Assembly: GCF_002441655.1 (NCBI RefSeq)
Contig: NZ_JXJU01000011.1
Location: 1 to 48,617 of the forward strand
Length of the DNA stretch: 48,617 bases
Origin: Lactococcus fujiensis JCM 16395
GTDB lineage: Bacteria > Bacillota > Bacilli > Lactobacillales > Streptococcaceae
Direction of reading: 5' to 3'
The position numbers were made by a program, and so were the translations under genes. The notes under the pieces were generated by a model. The model was not told the DNA's origin and did no database searches. It worked only from the letters and a program-made list of their open reading frames with translations. Positions 14,697 through 23,224 of the stretch are shown piece after piece (within the stretch, counting starts at the first letter, position 1; each line of letters starts with the position of its first letter).

Positions 14697-15854
14697 TTAT
14701 TTTGCATATTTTTTGACAACAGTTTCGATTTCTGTAATCAAATCATTATCTGAAAGTCCGGTGACCTCCTTGATAACGTCTGTCAGTTCTGCTGAAGCCA
14801 ATTTTTCTTGTAATTCTACCGCTTGAGCGTCTTCTGGATCATCATAAGCGAAAATTTTTCCGACGACATCTAGATGAGCTGTATAAGTTTTTCCATGCGC
14901 TTTAAGTTCACGAATGGGACGAATAAAGCGTTCATCGTAGCCAAGTTTACGAATTGGTGTTCTTCCAACTCGAGTCACTTCATCAATAATTTCAGGGTTG
15001 GCAAAGCGTGAGATGATAACATTGTGATATTCAACAAGACTTTCTTCAGTGAAATATTCTCCCCATTTTGAAAGGAGCAAGGCCCGTGTTTCTGCCTGAA
15101 CGGCTTTTAAGGCAGCTAATATGTCTTCGTCTTGTAATCCTTCGAGAATTGTTTTGTATCCCTTATAAGCTGAATTATAAGCAACCGTAGCATGTCCAGA
15201 ATTGACGGAGAATAATTTACGTTCGATGAAAGGTTCCAGATCAGTGGCATAGTGAACACCATCTAATTTGAAAGAAGAATTCTTTAACTGGCTTTCGTCA
15301 ATTACCCATTCATGGAAAGGCTCAACTTCAACATAAAGAGGATCCTCGTGGTGTTGTCCTGGGACAATTCGGTCAACGGCTGCATTAGGAAAACCGATAA
15401 ATTCAGTAACATAAGCCTTATCTTCATCTGATAAATATTCATCGACTTTATCGCCCAAAAATGTTGACCCACCAATCATGTTTTCACAAGCAATTATATC
15501 AAGTGGAGCCTTTGAACCAGCTGATTTTCGTGTTTGAATACCTTTGGCAATCAACTCAGCGATATAAGGCAAAATATTTGGACCAATTGCAGTCGTAACT
15601 ACGTCTGCTTCAGAAATTGCCTTAACGACTTCTTCTGGATTCTTCCCATTATTTATGCCTCGAACACCTGAGACGCCCACTTTTTCATGCTCTGGGCTAG
15701 CGATTCCAATTTCATATTTACCACGCGCATTGAGTGCATCAATAACAGTTTCATTCATGTCAATGAAGACAATCTCGAATCCGTTTTGACTCAAAATTTC
15801 ACCAATAAAGCCACGTCCAATATTTCCTGCACCGAAGTGTACCGCTTTTTTCAT
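14697..15854 (-). CDS. mtlD: Mannitol-1-phosphate 5-dehydrogenase
   Basis: A 385-aa long-chain dehydrogenase that oxidises mannitol 1-phosphate to fructose 6-phosphate with NAD+. The N-terminal dinucleotide-binding signature is [14 protein letters not shown]; the catalytic region of the polyol dehydrogenase family is seen at [14 protein letters not shown]. It is last in the mtlA-mtlR-mtlF-mtlD operon and ends at a strong terminator. A hairpin lies between mtlF and mtlD, so relative expression may differ. Confidence 0.95.
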   Translation of the reverse strand: MKKAVHFGAGNIGRGFIGEILSQNGFEIVFIDMNETVIDALNARGKYEIGIASPEHEKVGVSGVRGINNGKNPEEVVKAISEADVVTTAIGPNILPYIAELIAKGIQTRKSAGSKAPLDIIACENMIGGSTFLGDKVDEYLSDEDKAYVTEFIGFPNAAVDRIVPGQHHEDPLYVEVEPFHEWVIDESQLKNSSFKLDGVHYATDLEPFIERKLFSVNSGHATVAYNSAYKGYKTILEGLQDEDILAALKAVQAETRALLLSKWGEYFTEESLVEYHNVIISRFANPEIIDEVTRVGRTPIRKLGYDERFIRPIRELKAHGKTYTAHLDVVGKIFAYDDPEDAQAVELQEKLASAELTDVIKEVTGLSDNDLITEIETVVKKYAK

Positions 15855-15923
15855 GATTAAATTCCTTCTTCCGTTTTTATCTACCTCTTAATTATAATGC
15901 GAATTAATTCACTTTTAAATAAA

Positions 15924-15953
15924 AACTTTGGCACAAAAACAAGTGCCAAAGTT
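15924..15953 (-). terminator. Hairpin with T-run between mtlF and mtlD
   Basis: CTTTGGCAC-N8-GTGCCAAAG followed by TTTTTATTT on the - strand. Placed inside the operon, so likely a partial terminator or processing site. Confidence 0.7.
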
Positions 15954-15965
15954 TATTTGTTTAAA

Positions 15966-16397
15966 TTAATTTTCAAAGAATGAAGCAATTTCTTCAACAC
16001 TCTTTGCATCTGCAATTTTGACTACATTGTCCACATCAGCACAGAAAATAGAGATTTTTTGAATTAAGTCTAAATGTTCGTTGCCTACACCGGCAATACC
16101 AAAGAGGACTGTTGCAATTTTAGGGTCCTCTTCCGTCCCAAAATTTACACCTCTTGGAACTTGTACAATAGTTATACCCGTTTTAAGAACTTCTTTTTTG
16201 GCTTCATCGGTACCGTGAGGAATTGCAATGAAATTCCCCATGTAAACTGATAATTCTTCGTTTCGTTTAATCATTGCAGGAACATATTCTGGATTTACGT
16301 AGCCCCCCTCAACAAGAAGGCTTCCGCAATATTTAATTGCCTCTTCTTTGTTTTCAAAATGTTTGTTTAATTGAATAAGATTTTTTTGAATTTCCAT
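15966..16397 (-). CDS. mtlF: Mannitol-specific PTS enzyme IIA
   Basis: A 143-aa EIIA of the mannitol/fructose class. The phosphorylated histidine is in [12 protein letters not shown]; it passes phosphate from HPr to the EIIB domain of MtlA. It is separate from MtlA here, as in other Gram-positive mtl operons. It lies between mtlR and mtlD. Confidence 0.94.
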   Translation of the reverse strand: MEIQKNLIQLNKHFENKEEAIKYCGSLLVEGGYVNPEYVPAMIKRNEELSVYMGNFIAIPHGTDEAKKEVLKTGITIVQVPRGVNFGTEEDPKIATVLFGIAGVGNEHLDLIQKISIFCADVDNVVKIADAKSVEEIASFFEN

Positions 16398-16440
16398 TAT
16401 TATACTTGGCAGTCGCTAAACTTTAGACTGCACGTCCTTT

Positions 16441-18375
16441 CTATTCGCCATACTTTCGAATGGATTCTGTAATTATTTGTCTCAATAATTCAATTACAAC
16501 GGCATAGTTTCCTGAACTATAAATCGTTGTGTAAAGTTTGTTTTCAATAATCGAGCTTGAAATTTTCCCAAGGAGATAAGCCGCATAATCAGCAACCTCA
16601 GGTGGTGAAAGTAACAATAAGACCCGATTAATTCTAATCATTTTACGATTCATCGCCATCACTTCAATTTCTTGGCTTAAATCAAAAATTTGAAAAAGTG
16701 GTGCTTCAACTGTTTTATGTACACCGTGGAGAAGTGCTATTTTAGTCTCTGGAATCGCCAGATGCGTCTCATCAAATCGTTTTTTTAGCACATAAGCCAA
16801 TTCTGAAGGATTGCTTGTGTTGACATGTGTGACAACTTGGTTGACTACATCTGTCAAAGAGGACCGATTTTCGAGATTTACTATCTCAAAATCGGTCAAA
16901 ATTGAATTTCCAATACTGAAAAGCTGGTTCAAATTGACAAATTCTTTTTCGCTCTCATCACTAATGACAGGTTTAGTGTTTTGTTGAATGGCACGTAATT
17001 TGTGTCTAATTTCATCCAAATTGTTCTGCTCAAGCGTTCGATTGACATAAATGTAATCCTCTAAATTGGTTTCCGTAGTAAAAATAACATCATATCTTGT
17101 TTTGTCAAAATCAAAAGAAGGTTGAATCAAATCAATTTTTTTAAGAAACGGGAAATTTTTCCGTAAACTGCTCATAAGTAATTCACATGAAATCCAGCCC
17201 CTATTAGTAACCAAGGCCGAACGCAATGGAAAAACTAAATCACTTCGCTCCAATGTAGCCACAAAATGCATTGTAACAAAAGCCACTTCCATGCTAGAGA
17301 AGTTCTTTTTAAAAACAGAAGGTAAACTTTGCTTTACAACATCGTAAACTTTTGGATTATCTGATTCAATGTTCTTCACAAAATCACTTTGCTTTTCTGA
17401 AAATAAATCCGGCAACAAATCTGTCTCTTTCAGGTGAGCATACAGCAATCCGTAAAGACGATCATCTTTACTGAATTGTAAACCTAACTCCATAGAAACA
17501 GTATCAATTAATTTTCTGATTTTATATGAAAAATCAGAATCGAATTTTTCCATGAATAAGACTTCTCGGCCGAAGCCGAAGTATAGAACATCGTAGACAA
17601 CAGCAAGATATGTAATTTCGGAAATCGTAAATGCTCTCGTCTGTAGATTTGAAATTAAATGATTGACAAAAGCCAATGCGGCTTTACTTGGGCGCCGGAC
17701 TCCATCAGTACTGACCGTTTTTCCTTGCTGTAAACGAAGTAAACTTGCTGTAAAGAACAGTTGCATTAAAGCCTGTGTTTTATCTGTCATTTCAGGCAGG
17801 TCAACTTTTTGAAAAGCTTCTCGTGCAATCAATAATTGTTCTAAATCCAATAATGAGATCAGTTTGTTTTCGCTGATTTCACCAGTCAATATGTCTGAAA
17901 TATGACTGATTGCGTTCAAACTAGATACTAGAACCGATCGAATTTTTTCTTCATTCCCTTCTATTTCCAACCCTTGCTCACGTTTTAGATATAAACCATT
18001 TTCATTCAAAACACTTTGAATCAAACGTAAATCACTCGTTACTGTTGGCTGACTTATTCCAAATTTTTCGGTCAGTGTAAGAATTGAAGCTTTGTTGTCA
18101 ATAAGCATCAATAATTCACCGAATAAGCGTTCAGTGACAGAATATTCAATAAGCTCCTGGGCATTTATAAGGACTGACAAATCTCCTTTTAGAGAATATC
18201 CTTCGTCATCTGTTCTAAGCTCAATTCCTGAAGGTAATGAATTCTGTAATTTTTCTAAGTCTCTGTAAAGTGTACGACGGCTTGTTTCTGTAACCTTCAG
18301 CATCTCCGCTATCGTGAGTGAGCCTTGGCTAATAAAAGCTTGAATAAGTTTTTGTTCGCGGCTTGTAATTATCAT
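16441..18375 (-). CDS. mtlR: Mannitol operon transcriptional activator MtlR
   Basis: A 644-aa BglG/DeoR-hybrid activator. An N-terminal DeoR-type helix-turn-helix (SLTIAEMLKVTETSRRTLYRDLEKL) is followed by a second HTH (FGISQPTVTSDL), two PRD domains with histidines phosphorylated by HPr/EIIB, an EIIB-like region and a C-terminal EIIA-like domain. Phosphorylation state adjusts activity to mannitol and preferred sugars. The open frame begins at GTG 18378; ATG at 18375, 7 bases after AGGAG, is preferred. Confidence 0.93.
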   Translation of the reverse strand: MIITSREQKLIQAFISQGSLTIAEMLKVTETSRRTLYRDLEKLQNSLPSGIELRTDDEGYSLKGDLSVLINAQELIEYSVTERLFGELLMLIDNKASILTLTEKFGISQPTVTSDLRLIQSVLNENGLYLKREQGLEIEGNEEKIRSVLVSSLNAISHISDILTGEISENKLISLLDLEQLLIAREAFQKVDLPEMTDKTQALMQLFFTASLLRLQQGKTVSTDGVRRPSKAALAFVNHLISNLQTRAFTISEITYLAVVYDVLYFGFGREVLFMEKFDSDFSYKIRKLIDTVSMELGLQFSKDDRLYGLLYAHLKETDLLPDLFSEKQSDFVKNIESDNPKVYDVVKQSLPSVFKKNFSSMEVAFVTMHFVATLERSDLVFPLRSALVTNRGWISCELLMSSLRKNFPFLKKIDLIQPSFDFDKTRYDVIFTTETNLEDYIYVNRTLEQNNLDEIRHKLRAIQQNTKPVISDESEKEFVNLNQLFSIGNSILTDFEIVNLENRSSLTDVVNQVVTHVNTSNPSELAYVLKKRFDETHLAIPETKIALLHGVHKTVEAPLFQIFDLSQEIEVMAMNRKMIRINRVLLLLSPPEVADYAAYLLGKISSSIIENKLYTTIYSSGNYAVVIELLRQIITESIRKYGE

Positions 18376-18437
18376 CACAATACTCCTGAAATACCTTTTT
18401 ATTATATTTTAACACTTTTAGTTTACTAAAAGCATCA

Positions 18438-18467
18438 TCAGCCCTGATACGGTAGAATCAGAGCTGA
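18438..18467 (-). promoter_or_regulatory. Intercistronic hairpin between mtlA and mtlR
   Basis: Imperfect stem TCAGCTCTGAT/ATCAGGGCTGA with an 8-base loop. No T-run, so it probably stabilises the upstream mtlA mRNA end or lowers readthrough to mtlR rather than terminating fully. Confidence 0.45.
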
Positions 18468-18475
18468 CAGGATGT

Positions 18476-20302
18476 TTATTTATTTAAACGAGCAACCATT
18501 TTATCGTATTCAGGTGTTGTAATTAAGCTCTCAACTGACAAATGTTGTGCATTAGGTGCTGCTTTCTGCGCTTGGTCTGTAAACTCTTTTGTTGTAACAA
18601 TCATAATATTTGATGCATTGAAAGCGCCAAGGCCAACAAAGTTCGTTTCAGAAACAGGAATTTTAACGTCGTGATTGCGGAAAATTGAGCTGAGTGTTTC
18701 TTTACCCATTACGCTTGATCCCAAATGAGCGTCATCATGTGCAAATACGACTTCGTCAATCTGGTTCAAATCAATATCATCTTCAATATCGTCAGCACTT
18801 ACAGATGCCGTTGTTGTTGCTGCTGCTGTAGCTAAACCTGTCAACGAATCAATGATTTGGTCATATGTAGGAGAACTCATAAAGTTCGCCACTGTATATC
18901 GAATAGAGTCAGGAGCCATTGTCGCAGCTCGTGGAGCTAGTTCTTCTTGTGTGACAACAATTGTATCGGCGCCTGCTTTTAGATTCGCAATAGCCACGTT
19001 TGTGACGTCTTGAGGGAGGCCAGCTTTCTTAGCTTTATTACGTAAGATTGAAGCACCCATTGCTGAAGAACCCATTCCGGCATCACATGCAAAGATAATG
19101 TGTTGAATATTTCCGAAGTTAGCATTTGTATTGCTTTGAACAGCTTGTCCTTTAGAAACTGCTTTATCTGCAGCAACACCAGCTTTAGCATCTTCGAAAG
19201 CTGTATCATCAACTAAAGATTTATCACGTTTCAAGATGATTGCAGCAATGATGAATGATACGGCAGCTGCAGCCATGATTGCAATGAAAATTTTCACGAA
19301 GTTCATTAAGCCACCTGCCTCAGGAGAAGAACCTTGAGCAAAAATAGCAATAATTGAACCCGGTGCTGCTGGAGCAACTAAACCAGTATTCAAAATATTA
19401 TTTGTGAACGTACCAGTAACACCACCTGCCATAACAGCAAGGAAAAGGGCTGGTTTCATCATAACATATGGGAAATAAATTTCGTGAATACCACCGATGA
19501 ATTGAACAACAATTGCTCCAGGAGCTGTTGCTTTTGCAGTTCCTTTACCGAAGAGCCAAAAGGCAATAAGGATACCAAGACCAGGTCCAGGGTTTGCTTC
19601 CAGAAGGAAGAGGATTGATTTTCCAGCCGTCTTAGCTTGTTCCAAACCAAGAGGTGTCAATATACCATGATTAATTGCATTATTCAAGAACAAGATTTTT
19701 GCAGGTTCAATGAATAAGTTTGCAAGTGGAATCAAATGATTTGAAATCAAGATATCAACACCATCATGCGCAATATTTGTAAAGAATGAAACAAATGGCT
19801 CTACAACTTTATAAGAAATAACAGCAAGGAATAATCCCATAAAACCAGCTGAGAAGTTATTAACTAACATTTCAAGACCAGTTTTAACTCTAGGTTGAAC
19901 CCATTCGTCAAATTTCTTTTGAAGATATCCACCAAGAGGGCCGACTACCATGGCTCCAAGAATCATTGGGATACCAGGGCCAACTTCAGCAGCAACAAAG
20001 GCTCCGAAAGCACCAATTGCACCAACGACACCACCACGGTCTCCGCCATAGACGTTTTTACCACCCGTGTAGGCAATTAATAGTGGAATCATGTATCCTA
20101 ACATTGGGCCAATAACATTTGCAATCTCCAAGTCGAATGCTTTTGTCGCTGGGAATAACGAAACTAGCCACCCACCAGGTGTTAAGAATAATGATGTCAA
20201 GAATCCCCAAGCAATCAACGCAGGGATGTTCGGCATGACCATCATTGACAAGAAAGTACCAAATCGTTGTACTCTTATTTTCATGCTAACTTTTTCAGTC
20301 AT
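18476..20302 (-). CDS. mtlA: Mannitol PTS enzyme IICB with an extra degenerate EIIB domain
   Basis: A 608-aa permease that imports and phosphorylates mannitol. Residues ~10-370 are the IIC membrane domain (GGIHEIYFPYVMMKP is the conserved IIC motif). The active EIIB domain begins at ~400 with the phosphorylated Cys406 in FACDAGMGSSAMG. A second EIIB-like copy follows (~516-608) with FAHDDAHLGSSVMG, where His522 replaces the Cys. The longer frame starts at 20344, but ATG 20302 after GGAGGAGATACAA is clearly the start. First gene of the mtl operon. Confidence 0.94.
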   Translation of the reverse strand: MTEKVSMKIRVQRFGTFLSMMVMPNIPALIAWGFLTSLFLTPGGWLVSLFPATKAFDLEIANVIGPMLGYMIPLLIAYTGGKNVYGGDRGGVVGAIGAFGAFVAAEVGPGIPMILGAMVVGPLGGYLQKKFDEWVQPRVKTGLEMLVNNFSAGFMGLFLAVISYKVVEPFVSFFTNIAHDGVDILISNHLIPLANLFIEPAKILFLNNAINHGILTPLGLEQAKTAGKSILFLLEANPGPGLGILIAFWLFGKGTAKATAPGAIVVQFIGGIHEIYFPYVMMKPALFLAVMAGGVTGTFTNNILNTGLVAPAAPGSIIAIFAQGSSPEAGGLMNFVKIFIAIMAAAAVSFIIAAIILKRDKSLVDDTAFEDAKAGVAADKAVSKGQAVQSNTNANFGNIQHIIFACDAGMGSSAMGASILRNKAKKAGLPQDVTNVAIANLKAGADTIVVTQEELAPRAATMAPDSIRYTVANFMSSPTYDQIIDSLTGLATAAATTTASVSADDIEDDIDLNQIDEVVFAHDDAHLGSSVMGKETLSSIFRNHDVKIPVSETNFVGLGAFNASNIMIVTTKEFTDQAQKAAPNAQHLSVESLITTPEYDKMVARLNK

Positions 20303-20377
20303 TTGTATCTCCTCCAGATATAATAATTTCATTAGAAATTTCATATCAATTATTAATAATAAGTTCTATACTTAAAT

Positions 20378-20391
20378 TGTAACTGTTTTCA
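20378..20391 (-). promoter_or_regulatory. Candidate cre (CcpA) site upstream of mtlA
   Basis: On the - strand TGAAAACAGTTACA matches the cre consensus TGWNANCGNTNWCA at all positions but one (A for the central G). It sits 76 bases upstream of the mtlA ATG. Catabolite repression of mannitol operons by CcpA is usual in this group. Confidence 0.5.
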
Positions 20392-20407
20392 TTTTTCCTG
20401 TAAATAA

Positions 20408-20440
20408 AAACCTTGGCACATTTTTCTGTGTCAAGATTTT
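20408..20440 (-). terminator. Terminator of the deacetylase gene
   Basis: CTTGACACAG-AAAAA-TGTGCCAAG followed by TTTTTATTT on the - strand; similar in sequence to the hairpin at 15924-15953. Confidence 0.75.
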
Positions 20441-20467
20441 TCAACTGATTAATTTTATATTAAAGTT

Positions 20468-21448
20468 TTACTTCATTGTATTTTGTTCATTAAAGGTTGT
20501 TGCTGGCGAGACATAGGACATCATTAAACTCGGTCCAGTCGTACTTGCCATCCTAAAGCGGGGCAGTGTCATCAATCCATCCGAAGCAGTGGCTTCTTTT
20601 GCGACAGCACCATTTCGTCCAGGATCGATGATACCATAAGAATAACCTAAATTTTTTGCGATTTGAATTGTTTCTTGATTGTACCCCCCTGCTGGATAAC
20701 AGATAATATTCGTATCCTGACCTAGTTCACTATCTAATTCTTTTTTTGATTGTTGAAGTTGATAAGTCGCATCTGCCGTACTCAATGTCCCTAAATCCAA
20801 GTGACTCACTGTATGACTTATAAAATCGACCAAGCCACTTGCCTTCATCTCCTTAATTTGTTCCCAAGTCAAAATTCCAGACTGATGATTATCAACAAAT
20901 CCAGTAATAATAGCACCTGTGGCATGCATATTATATTTTTTCAGCAATGGAAAAACATCCCGATAAAGTGTCAATGAACCGTCATCAAAAGTCAACCAGA
21001 CCATTTTATTGCTCGGTTTGGTGTGAGAAGTCATAATCTTAATTGCCTGTTCTGAAGTAACAGTCGTATATCCAGCATTCTTTAAAGCCAGAAGATCGGC
21101 CTCTAGTGTCGAATCAGGCATCCAGTTACTCCCACCAGCCAAATCAGCTGCTTGTGATGAAGCATAGTGAAACATTAAAATTGGTAATTCATTGTCAGTT
21201 TTTGATTGTAGCCATTTTTGTGTGGGACCTGTCGTTTCCGATTGTCCCGAGCTGGATGTTTTTCTGTTACTATTACTTCTCGAAGAGGTTTGAGGAACTT
21301 TTGAATTACTTCCCGAAGCTTCACCTCTATTCAAAACAGCTGAAATCCCATAGACAATTAGTGTGATTAAAAGAATCGAAAATATAAGAAATATTACATT
21401 TCTTATGCCATGGTGTTTTTTCTGGTATTTGTTAGCTCTTTTTTTCAT
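20468..21448 (-). CDS. Membrane-anchored polysaccharide deacetylase (NodB fold)
   Basis: A 326-aa protein with a positively charged start, one N-terminal membrane anchor (VIFLIFSILLITLIVYGISAV), a Ser/Thr-rich linker and an extracellular NodB domain. Catalytic motifs: LTFDDG (metal-binding Asp pair), SHTVSHLDL (HxxxH metal site), and CYPAGGYNQ. The family removes acetyl groups from N-acetylglucosamine in peptidoglycan or exopolysaccharide; cell-wall polymer modification is likely, but whether it is a PgdA-type or IcaB-type enzyme is not decided. Transcribed divergently from the lipoprotein gene. Confidence 0.88.
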   Translation of the reverse strand: MKKRANKYQKKHHGIRNVIFLIFSILLITLIVYGISAVLNRGEASGSNSKVPQTSSRSNSNRKTSSSGQSETTGPTQKWLQSKTDNELPILMFHYASSQAADLAGGSNWMPDSTLEADLLALKNAGYTTVTSEQAIKIMTSHTKPSNKMVWLTFDDGSLTLYRDVFPLLKKYNMHATGAIITGFVDNHQSGILTWEQIKEMKASGLVDFISHTVSHLDLGTLSTADATYQLQQSKKELDSELGQDTNIICYPAGGYNQETIQIAKNLGYSYGIIDPGRNGAVAKEATASDGLMTLPRFRMASTTGPSLMMSYVSPATTFNEQNTMK

Positions 21449-21563
21449 ATTCCCCTCCCAACGTCAAGATTATAACACAAGTTTTGACTTTGGAAAAGGA
21501 TTTTTAGTCATTTTAGATAAAAAGAATCATTTGATATTTAAAAAAATTTATTGGAAAATATAA

Positions 21564-21591
21564 ATAATATTAGATAATATTATGATATAAT
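21564..21591 (+). promoter_or_regulatory. Lipoprotein gene promoter with inverted repeat
   Basis: ATAATATTA-GA-TAATATTAT (21564-21583) directly before a TATAAT -10 (21586-21591), with no clear -35. The repeat may bind a regulator or may simply be AT-rich structure. Confidence 0.4.
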
Positions 21592-21620
21592 TTACCTTAT
21601 CATGTATTGAAGGATGAGTT

Positions 21621-22211
21621 ATGAAAAAAACACGATTTTTATTGATTTCCCTTTTTTGTATTGTTGTGCTTTCATCCTGTTCAGATAAGAATAGTGCATC
21701 TTCTAAAAGTAATCCTAATGATGGTTCAAGCTCTAGTAAATCTGTGCTATCTAGTTCAAAAGTAAAAACTGAAGAAAGTATTTCAGCAACAACTCTATTC
21801 TCCGGTTACAGCGAGGACCAAATTGAATATGCACGCGTTACAGAAGCAATTATTCATTATTACAAGGGGGATTACCAACCTGTCTCTATTGAAGTTACCA
21901 AAAATGGTCAGAATCACCACGTTTTCCCATATAAAGGTTCAATAACCATACCTGAGGATACTGTTACCCTGTCTTTCAGCTATGACAATACAATGGCAGG
22001 AACAACAAATATTACATATCATTCAAATCAAAATGGTTCCATCAAATTTTACAAAAATCCTAACCACTATCAAGACGAAAGATACCTCAACGATCCAACA
22101 TGGGTCAATGAAGAATCCAAAAAATTACTGAATAGTAGTCAAACGCTTGAAATTCCACTTACGTATGATAAGCTTGCTTCACAAATAATTTCATTAATTA
22201 ATATAAAATAA
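21621..22211 (+). CDS. Predicted lipoprotein of unknown function
   Basis: A 196-aa secreted lipoprotein. The N-terminus MKKTRFLLISLFCIVVLSSC is a type II signal peptide with lipobox LSSC (Cys20). A Ser/Asn/Lys-rich linker (to ~residue 50) precedes a compact domain of ~145 residues with no catalytic motif I recognise. Lactococcal and streptococcal surface lipoproteins of this size are frequent and mostly uncharacterised. Own promoter and terminator. Confidence 0.8.
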   Translation: MKKTRFLLISLFCIVVLSSCSDKNSASSKSNPNDGSSSSKSVLSSSKVKTEESISATTLFSGYSEDQIEYARVTEAIIHYYKGDYQPVSIEVTKNGQNHHVFPYKGSITIPEDTVTLSFSYDNTMAGTTNITYHSNQNGSIKFYKNPNHYQDERYLNDPTWVNEESKKLLNSSQTLEIPLTYDKLASQIISLINIK

Positions 22212-22240
22212 AAATCAACCTTCTGGTTGATTTTCTTTAC
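22212..22240 (+). terminator. Lipoprotein gene terminator
   Basis: AAATCAACC-TTCT-GGTTGATTTTCTTT directly after the stop codon. Confidence 0.85.
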
Positions 22241-22289
22241 ATTAGGAAGTTCATTTATATCACACCCTCTACCATATAAACCAAAACAA

Positions 22290-22316
22290 CAAAAAAATCA
22301 GCCAAAGCTGATTTTA
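22290..22316 (-). terminator. Terminator of the tRNA/5S operon
   Basis: AAATCAGC-TTTG-GCTGATTT followed by TTTTT on the - strand, 5 bases past tRNA-Asn. Confidence 0.9.
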
Positions 22317-22320
22317 CTTA

Positions 22321-22394
22321 CTGCGGTTGTCAGACTCGAACTGACGACATCATGATTAACAGTCATGCGCTACTACCAACTGAGCTAAACCGCA
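22321..22394 (-). tRNA. tRNA-Asn(GTT)
   Basis: Complete 74-nt cloverleaf; anticodon loop CTGTTAA; acceptor TGCGGTT/AACCGCA; G73. Last gene of the operon. Confidence 0.95.
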
Positions 22395-22400
22395 ATCTAA

Positions 22401-22516
22401 CTTGGCAACGATCTTATCTCACAGAGGGCAACCCTCAACTACTTCCGACCCGATAGGACTTAACTACTGTGTTCGGCATGGGAACAGGTGTATCTCCTAT
22501 GGCATTATCACCAAAT
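22401..22516 (-). rRNA. rrf: 5S ribosomal RNA (not linked to 16S/23S)
   Basis: About 115 nt with the conserved 5S core ACACCTGTTCCCATGCCGAA followed by CACAGTAGTTAAG and a 3' part GGGTTGCCCTCTGTGAGA; ends TTTGGTG/GCCAAG pair. It lies between tRNA-Ile and tRNA-Asn. No 16S or 23S sequence is present in the window. I recall a lactococcal trnA operon with seven tRNAs and one 5S gene, which this matches. Exact ends are approximate. Confidence 0.93.
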
Positions 22517-22517
22517 A

Positions 22518-22591
22518 TGGGAAACTCAGGATTCGAACCTGAGACCCCTGCGTTATCAACACAGTGCTCTAACCAACTGAGCTAGTCTCCC
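22518..22591 (-). tRNA. tRNA-Ile(GAT)
   Basis: 74-nt cloverleaf; anticodon loop TTGATAA within stem CTGTG/CGCAG; acceptor GGGAGAC/GTTTCCC. Confidence 0.95.
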
Positions 22592-22600
22592 TAAATATTA

Positions 22601-22671
22601 AGCGGATGACGAGAATCGAACTCGCATGGTCAGCTTGGAAGGCTGAAGTTCTACCACTAAACTACATCCGC
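22601..22671 (-). tRNA. tRNA-Gly(TCC)
   Basis: 71-nt cloverleaf; anticodon loop CTTCCAA; acceptor GCGGATG/CATCCGC; U73 as expected for Gly. Confidence 0.95.
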
Positions 22672-22702
22672 ATGGTATTATTGAGATGATTAATATCATC
22701 AA

Positions 22703-22775
22703 TGGCGCGGGACGGAATCGAACCGCCGACACATAGAGCTTCAATCTATTGCTCTACCAACTGAGCTACCGAGCC
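22703..22775 (-). tRNA. tRNA-Phe(GAA)
   Basis: 73-nt cloverleaf; anticodon loop TTGAAGC. The acceptor stem GGCTCGG/CCGCGCC has a T-C mismatch at pair 4:69, the same position as the mismatch in tRNA-Lys. Confidence 0.94.
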
Positions 22776-22794
22776 TAAACAAATTAAATTGTAA

Positions 22795-22868
<74 letters not shown>

Positions 22869-22879
22869 ATAAAATAAAA

Positions 22880-22969
22880 AGGAGGATGTGGGATTCGAAC
22901 CCACGCGTGCTTTTACACACCTGACGGTTTTCAAGACCGTTCCCTTCAGCCGGACTTGGGTAATCCTCC
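22880..22969 (-). tRNA. tRNA-Ser(TGA)
   Basis: 90 nt with a long variable arm; anticodon loop CTTGAAA; acceptor GGAGGAT/ATCCTCC. Confidence 0.95.
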
Positions 22970-22990
22970 ATGGCTGATATATAATATCAA

Positions 22991-23062
22991 TAGTCGGTAC
23001 GGGATTCGAACCCGTGTTACCGCCGTGAAAAGGCGGTGTCTTAACCCCTTGACCAACCGACC
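22991..23062 (-). tRNA. tRNA-Glu(TTC)
   Basis: 72-nt cloverleaf; anticodon loop CTTTTCA; first gene of the operon. Confidence 0.95.
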
Positions 23063-23097
23063 TTGTTGATCCGTACCTCTCAAAACAGTACTTCTCT

Positions 23098-23125
23098 ATT
23101 ATACAGTATTATAGATATATGTCAA
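23098..23125 (-). promoter_or_regulatory. Promoter of the tRNA/5S operon
   Basis: TTGACA (23120-23125), 16 bp, TATAAT (23098-23103) on the - strand: consensus -35 and -10, as expected for a stable RNA operon, about 36 bases before tRNA-Glu. Confidence 0.85.
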
Positions 23126-23197
23126 GAATAAAGTACGAATTTTTTTGTTTTTTTTTAAGTTAATTCGGTTATTGACTCAAAAAGCCTGATAATATAA

Positions 23198-23224
23198 AGA
23201 AAAACAGCTTATTCAGCTGTTTCT
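23198..23224 (-). terminator. ftsH terminator overlapping the stop codon
   Basis: AAACAGCT-GAATA-AGCTGTTT followed by TTCTTT on the - strand; the TAA stop sits in the loop. Confidence 0.8.

Noticed and set aside
17722-17760. Direct repeat CTTGCTGTAAA in mtlR
   Set aside because: Lies inside the conserved mtlR coding frame and encodes ordinary residues (Gln-Gln, Ala-Ser); probably chance or codon bias.
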